54,675 nt of DNA, taken from NCBI GenBank assembly GCA_018817405.1, contig JAHITZ010000025.1, forward strand, positions 1-54,675, given 5' to 3'. The position numbers were made by a program, and so were the translations under genes. The notes under the pieces were generated by a model that saw only the letters and a program-made list of their open reading frames with translations, searched no databases and was not told the origin of the DNA. The DNA is from Nanobdellota archaeon (lineage in GTDB: Archaea; Nanobdellota; Nanobdellia; Pacearchaeales; GW2011-AR1). Of the stretch, positions 1 through 8,821 are shown in pieces (the stretch's first letter is position 1; each line of letters opens with the position of its first letter).

Positions 1-140
1 AGGTCGTCAAGAATCGAAGATTCTTGAGCGCAGCCAAGAATTCTACTGTAAGGAATTCTTGGGGTCTTGAGCACAGTCAAGATTTGCATTTACTTTCTCA
101 CGAACTAAAGTAGGGAGTTTACGCAAAATGCAAATCTTGA
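1..140. repeat. Structured dispersed repeat, left terminal copy
   Basis: Bases 1-103 are identical to the last 103 bases of the window. The sequence contains serial inverted repeats: TCAAGAATC/GATTCTTGA (7-27), CCAAGAATTC/GAATTCTTGG (34-62) and TCTTGA/TCAAGA (65-82). A 15-bp pair, 77-91 with 126-140, reuses bases 77-82, so the third and fourth hairpins exclude each other. A degenerate copy lies at 18507-18571. No ORF covers it. It could be a small mobile repeat, a structured RNA or a terminator array; the function is unknown. From 141 to 301 I see only AT-rich sequence with a TATA-like TATTTAAAAACC at about 271, ahead of the first gene. Confidence 0.85.
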
Positions 141-301
141 TATATTAAATTATTATTGATATAATTAATTAGTTATCTTGAGAGATTATTTTGATGTAAC
201 TCTTTTGGAAATATGGACAAAAATATAATCAGAAAAAAATTAATTGGGGATGGAGCAAAACATCCCCCAATATTTAAAAACCTCAATTCACTTATTAAAA
301 A

Positions 302-1012
302 ATGTTAAAAGGGAGAATTGCAATTGTAACAGGCGGGACAAAAGGCATTGGAAAAGGGATTGCAGACGCTCTAGCAAAAGACCATGCTAAAGTTGTTGTC
401 TGCTCGAGACATAAAGAAAAAACAAAGCATTATTTTATCAAATGCGATGCTTCAAATTTTAGAGAAACACAAAATCTTGTAAGGGAAACTATAAAAAAAT
501 TCAAGAAAATAGACATCCTCGTTAATAATGCTGGAATTTATCCATTCAAAAATCTCTTAGAGATGAGCGAAGCAGATTGGGACAAACTTATCGCAATTGA
601 CCTAAAAAGTGTATTCAACTGCACAAAAGCAGTTTTGCCTTTCATGGCAAAACAAAAGTATGGGAAAATCGTAAACATAACATCTATTGCCGGCCATGAA
701 GTTGGTTTTCCAGGGTTAACTCATTACTGCGCTGCAAAGGCAGGTATTGTTGGTTTTACAAAAGCAGCAGCATTGGAACTTGCCCAGTACAAAATAAATG
801 TGAATGCAGTTGCTCCCGGAGTAATTCTCACACCCGGAGTAAAAGAAGGAACAAGCAAAGAACAAATTGACACTTTAATCAGGACGATACCAGAAAAGAG
901 AGCGGGTAAACCAGCAGACATTGCAGCAACAGTTGTTTTTCTTACTTCTGATTTATCTGAATACATTACAGGTCAGACAATTGTTGTTGACGGCGGTTTT
1001 ACAAACCAATAG
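302..1012 (+). CDS. SDR-family oxidoreductase (FabG-like)
   Basis: This is a short-chain dehydrogenase/reductase of 236 aa, the usual length for a classical SDR. The N-terminal nucleotide-binding motif TGGTKGIG is at residues 10-17. NNAG follows near residue 75, and the catalytic Ser (NITSIAG) with YCAAK gives the Ser-Tyr-Lys set. The C-terminus TGQTIVVDGG is typical of FabG-like enzymes. These enzymes reduce or oxidise a carbonyl or alcohol with NAD(P)H in the cytosol; the substrate cannot be read from sequence. The ATG at 302 follows a TATA-like element by about 25 nt, which suggests a leaderless transcript. The gene stands alone before tpiA. A ketoacyl reductase role is doubtful, because fatty-acid synthesis is often absent in such archaea. 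Confidence 0.9.
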   Translation: MLKGRIAIVTGGTKGIGKGIADALAKDHAKVVVCSRHKEKTKHYFIKCDASNFRETQNLVRETIKKFKKIDILVNNAGIYPFKNLLEMSEADWDKLIAIDLKSVFNCTKAVLPFMAKQKYGKIVNITSIAGHEVGFPGLTHYCAAKAGIVGFTKAAALELAQYKINVNAVAPGVILTPGVKEGTSKEQIDTLIRTIPEKRAGKPADIAATVVFLTSDLSEYITGQTIVVDGGFTNQ

Positions 1013-1146
1013 ACCAAAAGTAAAAAAGTTGCAAGGGGTTTTAAACCCAGAAATGAACCAACTAGCTAATCAGATGTTTGTAGTGTTTAAAAAACGTATT
1101 CTTGCTTGGTAGAAACCTTTTTTAAATCTACTTTCTTTTAACCAAT

Positions 1147-1782
1147 ATGCTGCTAATAAACTTCAAAAACTACATCACTGGAAAAAAAGCTCTGAAGCTA
1201 GCAAGGAAAATTCAAAAATATCTTCCAAAGGCAATTGTCTGTCTCTCTGATTTAGAAATAGAAACAATCTCCCAACAAACAGACCTAAAGGTCTACGCCC
1301 AACACGTTGACTATTTTAAAACAGACAGAGCAACTGGGTTTTCAACCCCTGAAAACATAAAACAAGCAGGTGCTGTTGGCTCTCTGCTGAACCATGCAGA
1401 GCACAGGTTAATGCCTGAAACAATTGAAAAAACTGTGAAAAGAGCTAAACAAGCTGGATTAAAAATAGTCTTATGCACAGACAGTGTAAAACAAGCAAGA
1501 AATTTTATAAAACTCTACCCAGACGCTATTGCATTTGAAGACAAAAAACTAATCGCAACAAAAAAGTCAATCACTCAATACAAACCAAATCAAATAAAAA
1601 AATTTGTCTCTCTTTTAAAAAAAACAAAAATCCTGCCTCTTTGCGGAGCAGGCATCCACTCTGCAGAAGATGTCGCATCTGCTTACAAGTTAGGCTGTAA
1701 GGGTGTCTTGATTGCAAGTGCAATTGCAAACAACAAAAAGCCAATGGGGTTGTTGAAGGAGTTGGCTAAAATTAAATTTTAG
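1147..1782 (+). CDS. tpiA: Triosephosphate isomerase, archaeal type
   Basis: The protein interconverts dihydroxyacetone phosphate and glyceraldehyde 3-phosphate in glycolysis. At 211 aa it matches the short archaeal TIM rather than the ~250-aa bacterial form. Visible hallmarks are the N-terminal INFKNY substrate-binding segment, AQHVD, the catalytic His region LLNHAEHR, the catalytic Glu in AIAFEDK, and the phosphate-binding loops CGAGIHS and GVLIASAIA. A TATA-like TTTTTTAAATC lies about 25 nt before the ATG, and no clear Shine-Dalgarno is seen. Other glycolytic genes (gap, pgk, pgi) lie within the same 15 kb but in separate transcription units. Confidence 0.93.
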   Translation: MLLINFKNYITGKKALKLARKIQKYLPKAIVCLSDLEIETISQQTDLKVYAQHVDYFKTDRATGFSTPENIKQAGAVGSLLNHAEHRLMPETIEKTVKRAKQAGLKIVLCTDSVKQARNFIKLYPDAIAFEDKKLIATKKSITQYKPNQIKKFVSLLKKTKILPLCGAGIHSAEDVASAYKLGCKGVLIASAIANNKKPMGLLKELAKIKF

Positions 1783-1808
1783 GTAATAACCAAGCATCAT
1801 CCCAACCC

Positions 1809-2636
1809 CTAACGTTCTCTAACCAGTAGCGATGCCCCTATAAGTCCAGCATCATCCCCAAACCGCGCCTTAACAATCTTCGGCTTCGGATTCAATTTAT
1901 ATAACTTATCGAAAGTCGCACGCATCTTAGGATAAATATACTTCACTCTAGAAAACCCCCCACCAATAATCAACAACTCAGGGTCAAAAATATAAGCCAG
2001 ATTAGAAAGCCCAATCCCTAAATATCTACCAACTTCATCATAAACTTTCTTAGCCCTTTTATCTCCCTTATCTGCCCGATGCTCCAACTCCAAACTATTA
2101 ACCTTCAAACCATTCTTCCTAGCCAAAAACACAGAACCATCACCAGAAGCAATATCCTCCCACCTATACTTCTCACCATCAACTCTCATACTCCCAGGCT
2201 CAATGGCCCCACCACCTCCACGATACAACTTCCCATCAAGTATCGCCCCCCCACCAATCCCACTCCCCAAAGTCAATAAAACAAAATTCTTCTTTCCCTT
2301 CCCAGCCCCATAATACAACTCTGCCAAAGCCGCGCAATTCGCATCATTCTCAACAAAAACCTTTGTCTTAAACTTTTTCTTCAAAACATCAAACAAATGC
2401 ACTCCATCCATATCATTGTTCAAAGAATTTACAATCTTCCCATCTCTCAAAAAACCCGCAGTCGAAACACAAATCGCGTCAACCTTTCCATAACCCTCAA
2501 CACACTCAAAAATCTTCTTTATTGTCTCTTTCTGTTTATGCGGCGTCTTAACTTTCCGATAATCTTTCAACTTCACTCCTTGAACTATCGCCGACCGAAT
2601 GTTCGTCCCACCAATATCTAACGCAAGTATTTTCAT
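1809..2636 (-). CDS. ROK-family sugar kinase (glucokinase-like)
   Basis: This is an ATP-dependent sugar kinase of the ROK family, 275 aa. ALDIGGTNIRSA is the N-terminal phosphate-1 loop. FVENDANCAALAE holds the catalytic Asp, LGSGIGGGAI is the ATP-binding segment, and LLIIGGGFS lies in the C-terminal half. The zinc-binding CxCGxxGC motif common in ROK glucokinases is absent; the equivalent stretch reads EPGSMRVDGEKYRWED. Given the glucoamylase-like gene and PGI in this window, glucose is the most likely substrate (inference). An N-acetylhexosamine kinase is the main alternative. It is convergent with tpiA, with only about 25 bp between their ends. Confidence 0.8.
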   Translation of the reverse strand: MKILALDIGGTNIRSAIVQGVKLKDYRKVKTPHKQKETIKKIFECVEGYGKVDAICVSTAGFLRDGKIVNSLNNDMDGVHLFDVLKKKFKTKVFVENDANCAALAELYYGAGKGKKNFVLLTLGSGIGGGAILDGKLYRGGGGAIEPGSMRVDGEKYRWEDIASGDGSVFLARKNGLKVNSLELEHRADKGDKRAKKVYDEVGRYLGIGLSNLAYIFDPELLIIGGGFSRVKYIYPKMRATFDKLYKLNPKPKIVKARFGDDAGLIGASLLVRER

Positions 2637-2682
2637 GTTGACCTCTTTTGTGATTTAACAAACATCTCAAGGTATAAAAGTC

Positions 2683-3400
2683 TTATCTCTCCAGAGGAAT
2701 AATCCCGTCCTCAAGTTTCACAGAGTTCTTCCAAAAATAAGGCCTTAGGTTTTCCTTTGCATCAATCAACCCATCAACCCATTGCAACTCAACAACCTCA
2801 TAATGTCCACTCACAAGCCCCCTCTTCTCAGCATAATACTCCATAAGTTCACCAACACTGACAAACTCAACAGGAATCGGATTTGCTCGCTCGCTCAAAC
2901 CATACAGCCCATCTTTCTCAAGCAAATGAACCGCATGATCAAACTGCCTCTCTTTCTTCTCACCACCCTCATCATATTCCTGAAGCGCATGTATGTACAT
3001 CATCTTGGCAGGATAACCACGTTTGTACCCACACACAATAGAACATATGGCCCAGTTATCACAATCTCCCCCACCCTTCTTCCTAGTATATTCAAACGAC
3101 CTCCAATCATCAAATTTCAACTCAGGACTATCTGGAATATCCCTCCAAAAACTATTCAAATAAGCTAATTTCTCCTCTAATGTTTAATCTCCTCCAATTA
3201 TTTCCCTCGCTTCAACAGAATTTGTTGTTTGCGGCTCTGGAATCTCCAGCATCGGTGGCAATGATCTCGCCTCATTACACAAAACTGCAGGCAGCTCACG
3301 CGGCGGCGGAGACGACAACACCCTGCCCTGAAAAGCACCACATCCTGCACTAAACAAAACACCAACAAGCCCACTCAATAAATATCAAACCTTTTTTCAT
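2683..3400 (-). pseudogene. Broken lipoprotein with transglutaminase-like cysteine protease fold
   Basis: Two ORFs in the same frame (3184-3378 and 2683-3159) are separated by one in-frame TAA at 3184-3186. The C-terminal part has GGGDCDNWA and FDHAVHLL, which fit the Cys and His of a transglutaminase/papain-like fold. The N-terminal part has a lipobox-like VLFSAGC. A natural start, ATGAAAAAAGG at 3400, is out of frame with the lipobox. It would restore a signal peptide (MKKGLIF then SGLVGVLFSAGC) if one frameshift were undone. So two lesions interrupt an otherwise coherent exported protein. Sequencing error is possible, but neighbouring genes are damaged in the same way. If intact, it would act on the outer face of the membrane. 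Confidence 0.6.
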
Positions 3401-3437
3401 CCAACTCAACCAATACCAACATTTTTAATTATTTTCC

Positions 3438-3722
3438 TTATTTCTCAGCTTCCTCCCAAACATCCTCAAACAACTTCCTAAAATTATCTGCAACCTTCTT
3501 ATTTTCAATCACAATCGCCACCTGCCCAGTTTCCTGAATAATCGTCATCACAACTCTTATGCCATAAATAATAATCCCCATAGGAAAACCATACTTGAAA
3601 AACCTAATCTCCTGCAGCTTTTGTTTCTCCACCCAACTACCCCCTTTAAACTTCGGGTCAACAATCGCCTTCCTCTTAATCTTCTCCTTCAACCGTCTCT
3701 TGTAAAATCTAGGAAGAAAATA
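3438..3722 (-). pseudogene. C-terminal fragment of a TrmB-like archaeal regulator
   Basis: The last ~95 residues of the 126-aa ORF (KEKIKRKAIVD, LQEIRF, IIIYGIRVVMT, VAIVIENKKVADNFR) resemble the C-terminal effector domain of TrmB-family archaeal regulators. From about base 3722 onward the frame merely mirrors an opposite-strand zinc-finger coding sequence, so the N-terminal winged-helix domain is missing. The breakpoint therefore joins two unrelated gene remnants. The family match is by memory of the C-terminal pattern and was not searched. Confidence 0.5.
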
Positions 3723-4273
3723 CTGCACAAACGAAAAATGCGAAATTGAAGTTCCTAGAGACAACGCTAGGTATTGCCCACAATGCGGGGATGAAGGCCT
3801 TAATGACCGCAGACCCATTCACCTAAATGAATTTCTAGACAGCGATAAAGATGTAAGAAAATTCTTGGGATATTACGAGTTCACTAACGGGGACGAAAAA
3901 CTAGACCCAGAGGATGCATTTAATGTTTTAAATACATTAAGAATCACTAATAGAACTCCAAAATCAGAAAGCATGGCAGGTAGATGCTTGCAATAAATAT
4001 TTACTAGAAAACGCTAATTCGTGCAGCAACTACCGCGGATCTTTTGATCAATATTTGGGTTCCTTTGCAAGTTACTTGTCTTTCGAACAAGTTGAAAGAA
4101 TCGCAGAATCTACTCTCGGAGAAATGATAGACAATGGGCACAAAAAAGCTGTTGGGTCTGCAGGTAAATGGTATGGGGCATACAAGAAAAAGAATAAACC
4201 AGGGAAAAATAAACCAGAGGTCAAAAAGGAAAGGAGAAGTTTATTTTCAAGGGTTTTCGGGAGAGGTAAATAA
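3721..4273 (+). pseudogene. Zinc-ribbon protein remnant, 5'-truncated and frameshifted
   Basis: Frame 1 from 3721 reads YCTNEKC then YCPQCGDEG, a zinc-ribbon-like Cys set, and continues to a stop at 3994-3996. Around base 3960 the coding signal moves to frame 2 (AWQVDACNKYLLENANSC) and runs on through the track ORF 4055-4273, ending in a basic tail (KNKPGKNKPEVKKERR). No start codon exists upstream, because the sequence collides with the TrmB fragment at about 3722. Both the 5' loss and the internal shift argue for decay. The original function is unknown. Confidence 0.5.
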
Positions 4274-4274
4274 A

Positions 4275-4589
4275 ATGATGGGCAAACCTACCAAATTCAT
4301 GCTCTGCTACATAGCAGGATCTATCATCGGTCTTGGGGCAAGAGCTTGCACAAACATTTCGCAAAAAGCAGCTAGAAATGATTATGCTCCCTCAGAAGTC
4401 ATCCGAGAAGATTATAATAAAGATGGAAGGACAGATCTGCTGATTAGATCAGCAAACGGGTTCCATGAAGAAATCTTTTACGATTTTGAAGGAGAATATA
4501 AGACAACTAGACAGATAGAAGAAACCATGAGAGAAAGAGCTGCTGAAAGAGCTGCTAATTATGTTGAGAAAGCAAGAGGTAATGGGTGA
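4275..4589 (+). CDS. Small exported or membrane-anchored hypothetical protein
   Basis: The track ORF starts at 4134, but the ATGATG at 4275 directly follows the stop of the previous remnant. It gives a clean N-terminal hydrophobic segment (FMLCYIAGSIIGLGA), so I prefer it; the product is 104 aa. After the membrane or signal segment comes DYNKDGRTDLLI, which looks like the DxNxDGxxD calcium-binding loop of FG-GAP/dockerin-like repeats. The C-terminal half is charged and probably helical (TMRERAAERAANYVEKA). It lies within the decayed 2.7-5.1 kb block and may be the only intact gene there. Function unknown. Confidence 0.5.
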   Translation: MMGKPTKFMLCYIAGSIIGLGARACTNISQKAARNDYAPSEVIREDYNKDGRTDLLIRSANGFHEEIFYDFEGEYKTTRQIEETMRERAAERAANYVEKARGNG

Positions 4590-4590
4590 A

Positions 4591-5109
4591 ATGAAATTTC
4601 CAAAAATAACATTCCCAAGAGTCGCAACCGGTTTGTTAGCAGCAGCAATGATAAACATGGCGTGAACTTTTACAACGCTGTGGCTTCGCACCCAAAAACT
4701 CCCGAAATCCCAAAAGCAGTAGTTGAACGCAACACACTTGACAATTACATAGCCAACTCAAGAGGTCTGTTAAATTATAGCGAATCTAATAAACTAGAAT
4801 TAGTGAATCAAATCGACAGCGCAGAAAGGAGACGCGACAAAATAACAAGTCGTCCAGACTGTATTAGATACGAAGAACAATTAACCGCCTACAATAACGA
4901 AATGAAAAAATTAGACAGAAGACTCGGATGGACAGCTATTTCTAGTCTTGGGTGCAGTTTGCTTATGGGGCTTTTCATTAGCAGGGGCCTTACCAAACGG
5001 AAACAGAAACTCTGGCACTCCAACTCAAGAAAGATCATTAGATGAAAGACTCGCAAGACTAGGAGAACTAGACAAGCGAATGGAAAAATATTCCCAGCCT
5101 CAAGAATAA
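4591..5109 (+). pseudogene. Exported coiled-coil protein with two compensating frameshifts
   Basis: ATG at 4591 opens a signal-peptide-like stretch (FPRVATGLLAAAMINMA) in frame 1 that stops at the TGA at 4663-4665. The sequence continues in frame 3 from about 4662 (NFYNAVASHPKTPEIP) to about 4950. It then returns to frame 1, with a plausible membrane stretch (AVCLWGFSLAGALP) and a charged end (LDERLARLGELDKRMEKY) stopping at 5107-5109. Two shifts of opposite sign in one gene indicate decay or local base-calling error. Read through, it would be about 170 aa with an N-terminal signal and coiled-coil-like helices. No family recognised. Confidence 0.5.
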
Positions 5110-5162
5110 ACCGCAACCTTAATAAATCTATCTCCACTAATATCTTAATAAAAAGAGGCACA

Positions 5163-6161
5163 ATGAAAATAGCAATAAACGGCTTCGGCCGCATCGGAAG
5201 AGCAATTTTTAAAATAGCCCTAGAAAAAGGAATCAATGTCTCAGCCATAAATCATCCACGTGGTCCAGAAGATGCAGCCTACATTCTAAAATACGATTCT
5301 GTTTACGGCCGCTACCCAAAAACAATCAAACCCCTAAAAAACGCAATCCAAGTAGGCAACAAAAAAATAAAAGTCCTCCAGGAGCGAGATCCTTCTAAAC
5401 TTCCTTGGAAAAAATTAAGCATTGACATTGTTGTCGAAGCAACAGGCGCATTCAGAGATCGCGCAGGAGCGAGCAAACACCTTGACGCAGGAGCAAAAAA
5501 AGTAATCATCACAGCTCCGATGAAAGGCGGCAAGCCAGATCTAACTCTTGTCCCAGGAGTAAATCAACACCTTCTAAAAAAAACAGACCAAATAATTTCC
5601 GTGGCGAGTTGCACAACAAATTGCCTAGCTCCCTTAGTAAAGGTTCTAAACGACGCATATGGAATTGAATCAGCTTTAATGACAACAATCCATGCCTACA
5701 CTTCAAGCCAAAACTTAGTTGATGGCAGTGCAAGAAAACCAACAAGGGGAAGAGCTGCAGCCTTAAACATCATTCCAACAACAACCGGCGCATCTGATGC
5801 AGTCATCGAAGCCATTCCAGAGCTAAAAGGAAAAATCAAAGGCATGGCAATGCGCGTCCCAGTTGCCTGCGGCTCAATAACAGACCTAGTAGCTCATGTA
5901 AAGAAAAACACAACACCAGATCAAGTCAACAAGCTATTCAAAAAAGCCTCCCAGACCTCAATGAAAGGAATTATCCTTTACAACACAGAACCTCTTGTCT
6001 CAAGCGACATAATCGGCTCTGACTGCAGCGCAATCTTCAACGCCAACGAAACCCAAGTCATCAACAAAACAGTCAAAGTCCTGGCCTGGTATGACAATGA
6101 ATGGGGTTATTCTCATCGTGTTGTAGATGTTATTAAGATGTTGAGTAAGTGGGCAAAATAA
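5163..6161 (+). CDS. gap: Glyceraldehyde-3-phosphate dehydrogenase, bacterial-type (class I)
   Basis: The enzyme oxidises and phosphorylates glyceraldehyde 3-phosphate to 1,3-bisphosphoglycerate. At 332 aa it has the Rossmann motif INGFGRIGR, the catalytic cysteine in ASCTTNCLAP, the His region TTIHAYTSSQ and the C-terminal WYDNEWGYSHRV. The ASCTTNC active site is that of bacterial and eukaryotic GAPDH, not the divergent archaeal class II enzyme. Residues after the second strand read AINHPRG instead of the NDL segment usual in NAD-specific forms, so coenzyme preference is uncertain. A TATA-like CTTAATAAA precedes the start. It is convergent with the next gene, with no bases between the stop codons. 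Class I GAPDH in archaea is generally regarded as laterally acquired. Confidence 0.95.
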   Translation: MKIAINGFGRIGRAIFKIALEKGINVSAINHPRGPEDAAYILKYDSVYGRYPKTIKPLKNAIQVGNKKIKVLQERDPSKLPWKKLSIDIVVEATGAFRDRAGASKHLDAGAKKVIITAPMKGGKPDLTLVPGVNQHLLKKTDQIISVASCTTNCLAPLVKVLNDAYGIESALMTTIHAYTSSQNLVDGSARKPTRGRAAALNIIPTTTGASDAVIEAIPELKGKIKGMAMRVPVACGSITDLVAHVKKNTTPDQVNKLFKKASQTSMKGIILYNTEPLVSSDIIGSDCSAIFNANETQVINKTVKVLAWYDNEWGYSHRVVDVIKMLSKWAK

Positions 6162-6683
6162 CTACCTAACACCTGCAGGCAATCTTCTTCCTTCCAATTC
6201 ACGCAGCCTATCAACAACAGTGTCTTTTATTCTGTCTCCATATCTCTGCTCTATCTCCCTAACTTTCTCAGGCCTAGTTGTAATAGAAATCCAATGCCCT
6301 GACTTATCAAGCAGTAGCCTTCCTGACTCAATCTCCCCATCAATAACATTCCCTACATCCCTCTTATTAAAATGACCATGTGCTGCAATCCTAGATTCTA
6401 TCACTGCAGTCTGCTCTGTCTTGTGCCCGTAGGCATCATGAGCCCCCAAGGTTTCATAAACTCTAGCAGCAATCTCACCATAATATCTGTTATGGTGAGC
6501 CCGAGCCATCAAAATCGCAATCCCTGCAAACAACAAGAGCGCTCCCAAAATCGAACCAACCTCCCCACCCTCCCCTTCAACAACTGCAAATCCTGTTATC
6601 CCAGAAAAATAATTAAGCAACAACACAGCCCCAAGCACAACAAACAAAACACCCAAAACCCCAAAAGACCTCTTTCTAATCAT
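6162..6683 (-). CDS. Membrane protein with ITGFAV motif
   Basis: Start chosen at ATG 6683, preceded by a purine-rich AGGGGGC, rather than the TTG at 6698; the product is 173 aa. Two hydrophobic segments (GVLGVLFVVLGAVLLL and GSILGALLLFAGIAILMA) flank the short loop SGITGFAVVE, a motif often seen in exported proteins of DPANN archaea. The soluble C-terminal ~115 residues are predicted cytosolic, with a winged-helix-like pattern (KRDVGNVIDGEIESGRLLL). No enzyme motif is visible. It is convergent with gap. Function unknown. Confidence 0.6.
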   Translation of the reverse strand: MIRKRSFGVLGVLFVVLGAVLLLNYFSGITGFAVVEGEGGEVGSILGALLLFAGIAILMARAHHNRYYGEIAARVYETLGAHDAYGHKTEQTAVIESRIAAHGHFNKRDVGNVIDGEIESGRLLLDKSGHWISITTRPEKVREIEQRYGDRIKDTVVDRLRELEGRRLPAGVR

Positions 6684-6786
6684 GCCCCCTATAAACAAAA
6701 CAGATTATTAAATTTAACCCACCATTTTGAATATCCAAAAAATCTAAAAACCCTGTTAACAACTATCTGAAATGGCAAGAGAATAA

Positions 6787-6906
6787 TTACTCAGTTTCGT
6801 CAGGAAGGATTTTGCGACGTTCTAAATCAAGATTGTCTTCTTCATTTTCTTGCTCGAATTTCATCAAACCTTCATGCGGCCATTCCATGGAATCATCTTG
6901 CGGCAT
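6787..6906 (-). CDS. Small acidic ORF, 39 aa
   Basis: An ATG at 6906 opens a 39-codon frame rich in Glu and Asp (KFEQENEEDNLDLE) ending in TAA. It lies divergent from the ABC exporter gene. The strand-specific acidic bias and the TTTAAA-like sequence upstream make a small real gene possible, but nothing identifies it. Confidence 0.35.
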   Translation of the reverse strand: MPQDDSMEWPHEGLMKFEQENEEDNLDLERRKILPDETE

Positions 6907-6926
6907 GGTTTTTTAAACCTTCAGAA

Positions 6927-6936
6927 CTATATAAAC
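6927..6936 (+). promoter_or_regulatory. TATA box for the ABC exporter gene
   Basis: CTATATAAAC ends 28 nt before the ATG at 6965. This spacing fits an archaeal promoter producing a leaderless or very short-leader transcript. Confidence 0.6.
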
Positions 6937-6964
6937 TTGTGTTGAATAAAAGAGTGACATCAAA

Positions 6965-8764
6965 ATGACTGACAGAGAATTATACAAAAAAGTAAACTTC
7001 AAGGAAAACCTTAAAAAGTACTGGAAGATCGCAAGACCATATAAATGGTTTTTCGTAGCCCTAATTTTCCTTGCCACCACTTATGAAGTATTAAGCTTAG
7101 GAGAAAAATACCTTTTCAAAGCAATCCTTGACAACGGCGCAGAATTCCTAGCTGGAACGCTAGAAAGAACAGCATTTGTAAACATCTTACTAATAGTCGC
7201 CGGTGTTTACCTAGGACTTTTACTCTTCAAGCTATTAGATCACTGGTTCAGAATTGGACTAACAAACATCCTAGAATCCAAGATGATCTTTGACTTAAAG
7301 AAAAAGTTCTTTGACCACATAGTTAAACTCTCACATAGCTTCCACACAACTCACAAAACCGGATCTTTAATATCTAGATTAAATCGCGGATCTAATGCGC
7401 TAGAAAGACTAACAGATTTCATAATATTCAGCGTAGCCCCAGTAATACTTCAGATAGTCATTGTATCTATCTCCTTATTTACCTTGGACTGGACCTCTGC
7501 AGTCTTGCTATTGATCACCTCAGCAGCTTTCATCTCATACGGCTTCATCATAGCTAAAATACAAAAACAAGCACACATCGAAGCTAACAACGCAGAAGAT
7601 AGGGAAAAAGGAAACATCGCAGACGTCTTAACTAATATAGACTCAATAAAATACTACGGAAAAGAAAAACTAATACAAAACCGCTACGCAAAAATAGCAG
7701 AAAAGACAAGAATCACAAGACTAAGATTCTGGAATTACGGAAAAATGTTCTCAGTAGGCATCAGCTTAATTGTCGGAATCGGAACTTTCTTCATCTTCTA
7801 TTTCCCACTCCTGAGATTTCTAGACGGAGAAATAACAATCGGAACTCTTGCATTCATCTACTCAGTCTACATCGGAATCATCGGCCCATTATGGGGCTTT
7901 GTCCATTCAATCAGAGGATTTTACATTTCACTAGGTGACTTCGACGCTTTATTTAAATACGATGAAATAAAAAATGATATAAGAGACAAAGAAAAAGCTC
8001 AAAAATTAAAAGTCAAACAAGGAAAAATAGAATTCAAAAACGTCACGTTCGATTACTACAGAAAAGCCAAAAACAAAACAGTCCACAACCTGAACCTAGA
8101 AATAAAACCAGGTGAAAGAGTTGCATTAGTAGGCCACTCAGGCAGCGGCAAAACAACACTTGTAAAATTACTCTACCGCCTTTACGAAGTAGACAAAGGA
8201 AAAATCCTCATTGACGGAAAAAACATTAGGGAGTTCAAGCAAGAATCTCTAAGAGGAGAATTAAGCATAGTACCACAAGAATGCATTCTCTTTGATGACA
8301 CAATTTACAACAACATTCTATTCTCCAAACCTTCCGCCATGAGAGAGGAAGTCACGAAGGCCATAAAGTCAGCACAATTAGACAAATTCATAAAAAATCT
8401 ACCAAAAAAAGAAAACACAATTGTTGGCGAGAGAGGTGTCAAACTTTCAGGTGGAGAAAAACAAAGAGTTTCCATAGCAAGAGCAATTCTAGCAAATAAG
8501 AAGATACTCGTCCTAGACGAAGCCACATCTTCTCTCGACAGTAAAACAGAATGGGAAATTCAACGCGCTTTGAAAAATCTAATGCAAAATCGCACATCCA
8601 TAATAATCGCGCACAGACTTTCCACAATAATGCACGCAGATAAAATCGTAGTCATGGATAAAGGCAGGATTGCACAGCTCGGCAAGCACCGCGACCTCAT
8701 AGAAGAAAAAGGCGTTTACCGCGAACTCTGGAATTTGCAAAAGGGAGGGTATTTGGGAGAATGA
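6965..8764 (+). CDS. ABC exporter, fused permease and ATPase
   Basis: A 599-aa half-transporter of the exporter type. The N-terminal ~320 residues hold about six transmembrane helices. The C-terminal ATPase has Walker A GHSGSGKTT, Q-loop VPQECILFDD, signature LSGGEKQR, Walker B ILVLDEATSS and the switch His in IIAHRLST. All catalytic motifs look intact. It would dimerise and export a lipid, peptide or drug; the substrate is not evident. It has its own TATA box and is followed 57 bp later by the ParB-like gene, which has a separate TATA-like CTATAAAACC. Confidence 0.93.
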   Translation: MTDRELYKKVNFKENLKKYWKIARPYKWFFVALIFLATTYEVLSLGEKYLFKAILDNGAEFLAGTLERTAFVNILLIVAGVYLGLLLFKLLDHWFRIGLTNILESKMIFDLKKKFFDHIVKLSHSFHTTHKTGSLISRLNRGSNALERLTDFIIFSVAPVILQIVIVSISLFTLDWTSAVLLLITSAAFISYGFIIAKIQKQAHIEANNAEDREKGNIADVLTNIDSIKYYGKEKLIQNRYAKIAEKTRITRLRFWNYGKMFSVGISLIVGIGTFFIFYFPLLRFLDGEITIGTLAFIYSVYIGIIGPLWGFVHSIRGFYISLGDFDALFKYDEIKNDIRDKEKAQKLKVKQGKIEFKNVTFDYYRKAKNKTVHNLNLEIKPGERVALVGHSGSGKTTLVKLLYRLYEVDKGKILIDGKNIREFKQESLRGELSIVPQECILFDDTIYNNILFSKPSAMREEVTKAIKSAQLDKFIKNLPKKENTIVGERGVKLSGGEKQRVSIARAILANKKILVLDEATSSLDSKTEWEIQRALKNLMQNRTSIIIAHRLSTIMHADKIVVMDKGRIAQLGKHRDLIEEKGVYRELWNLQKGGYLGE

Positions 8765-8821
8765 AAACACAAAAGCTATAAAACCCTTTCTTCCTTTAAA
8801 GAAATAGAAAAAGAGGCTGAA

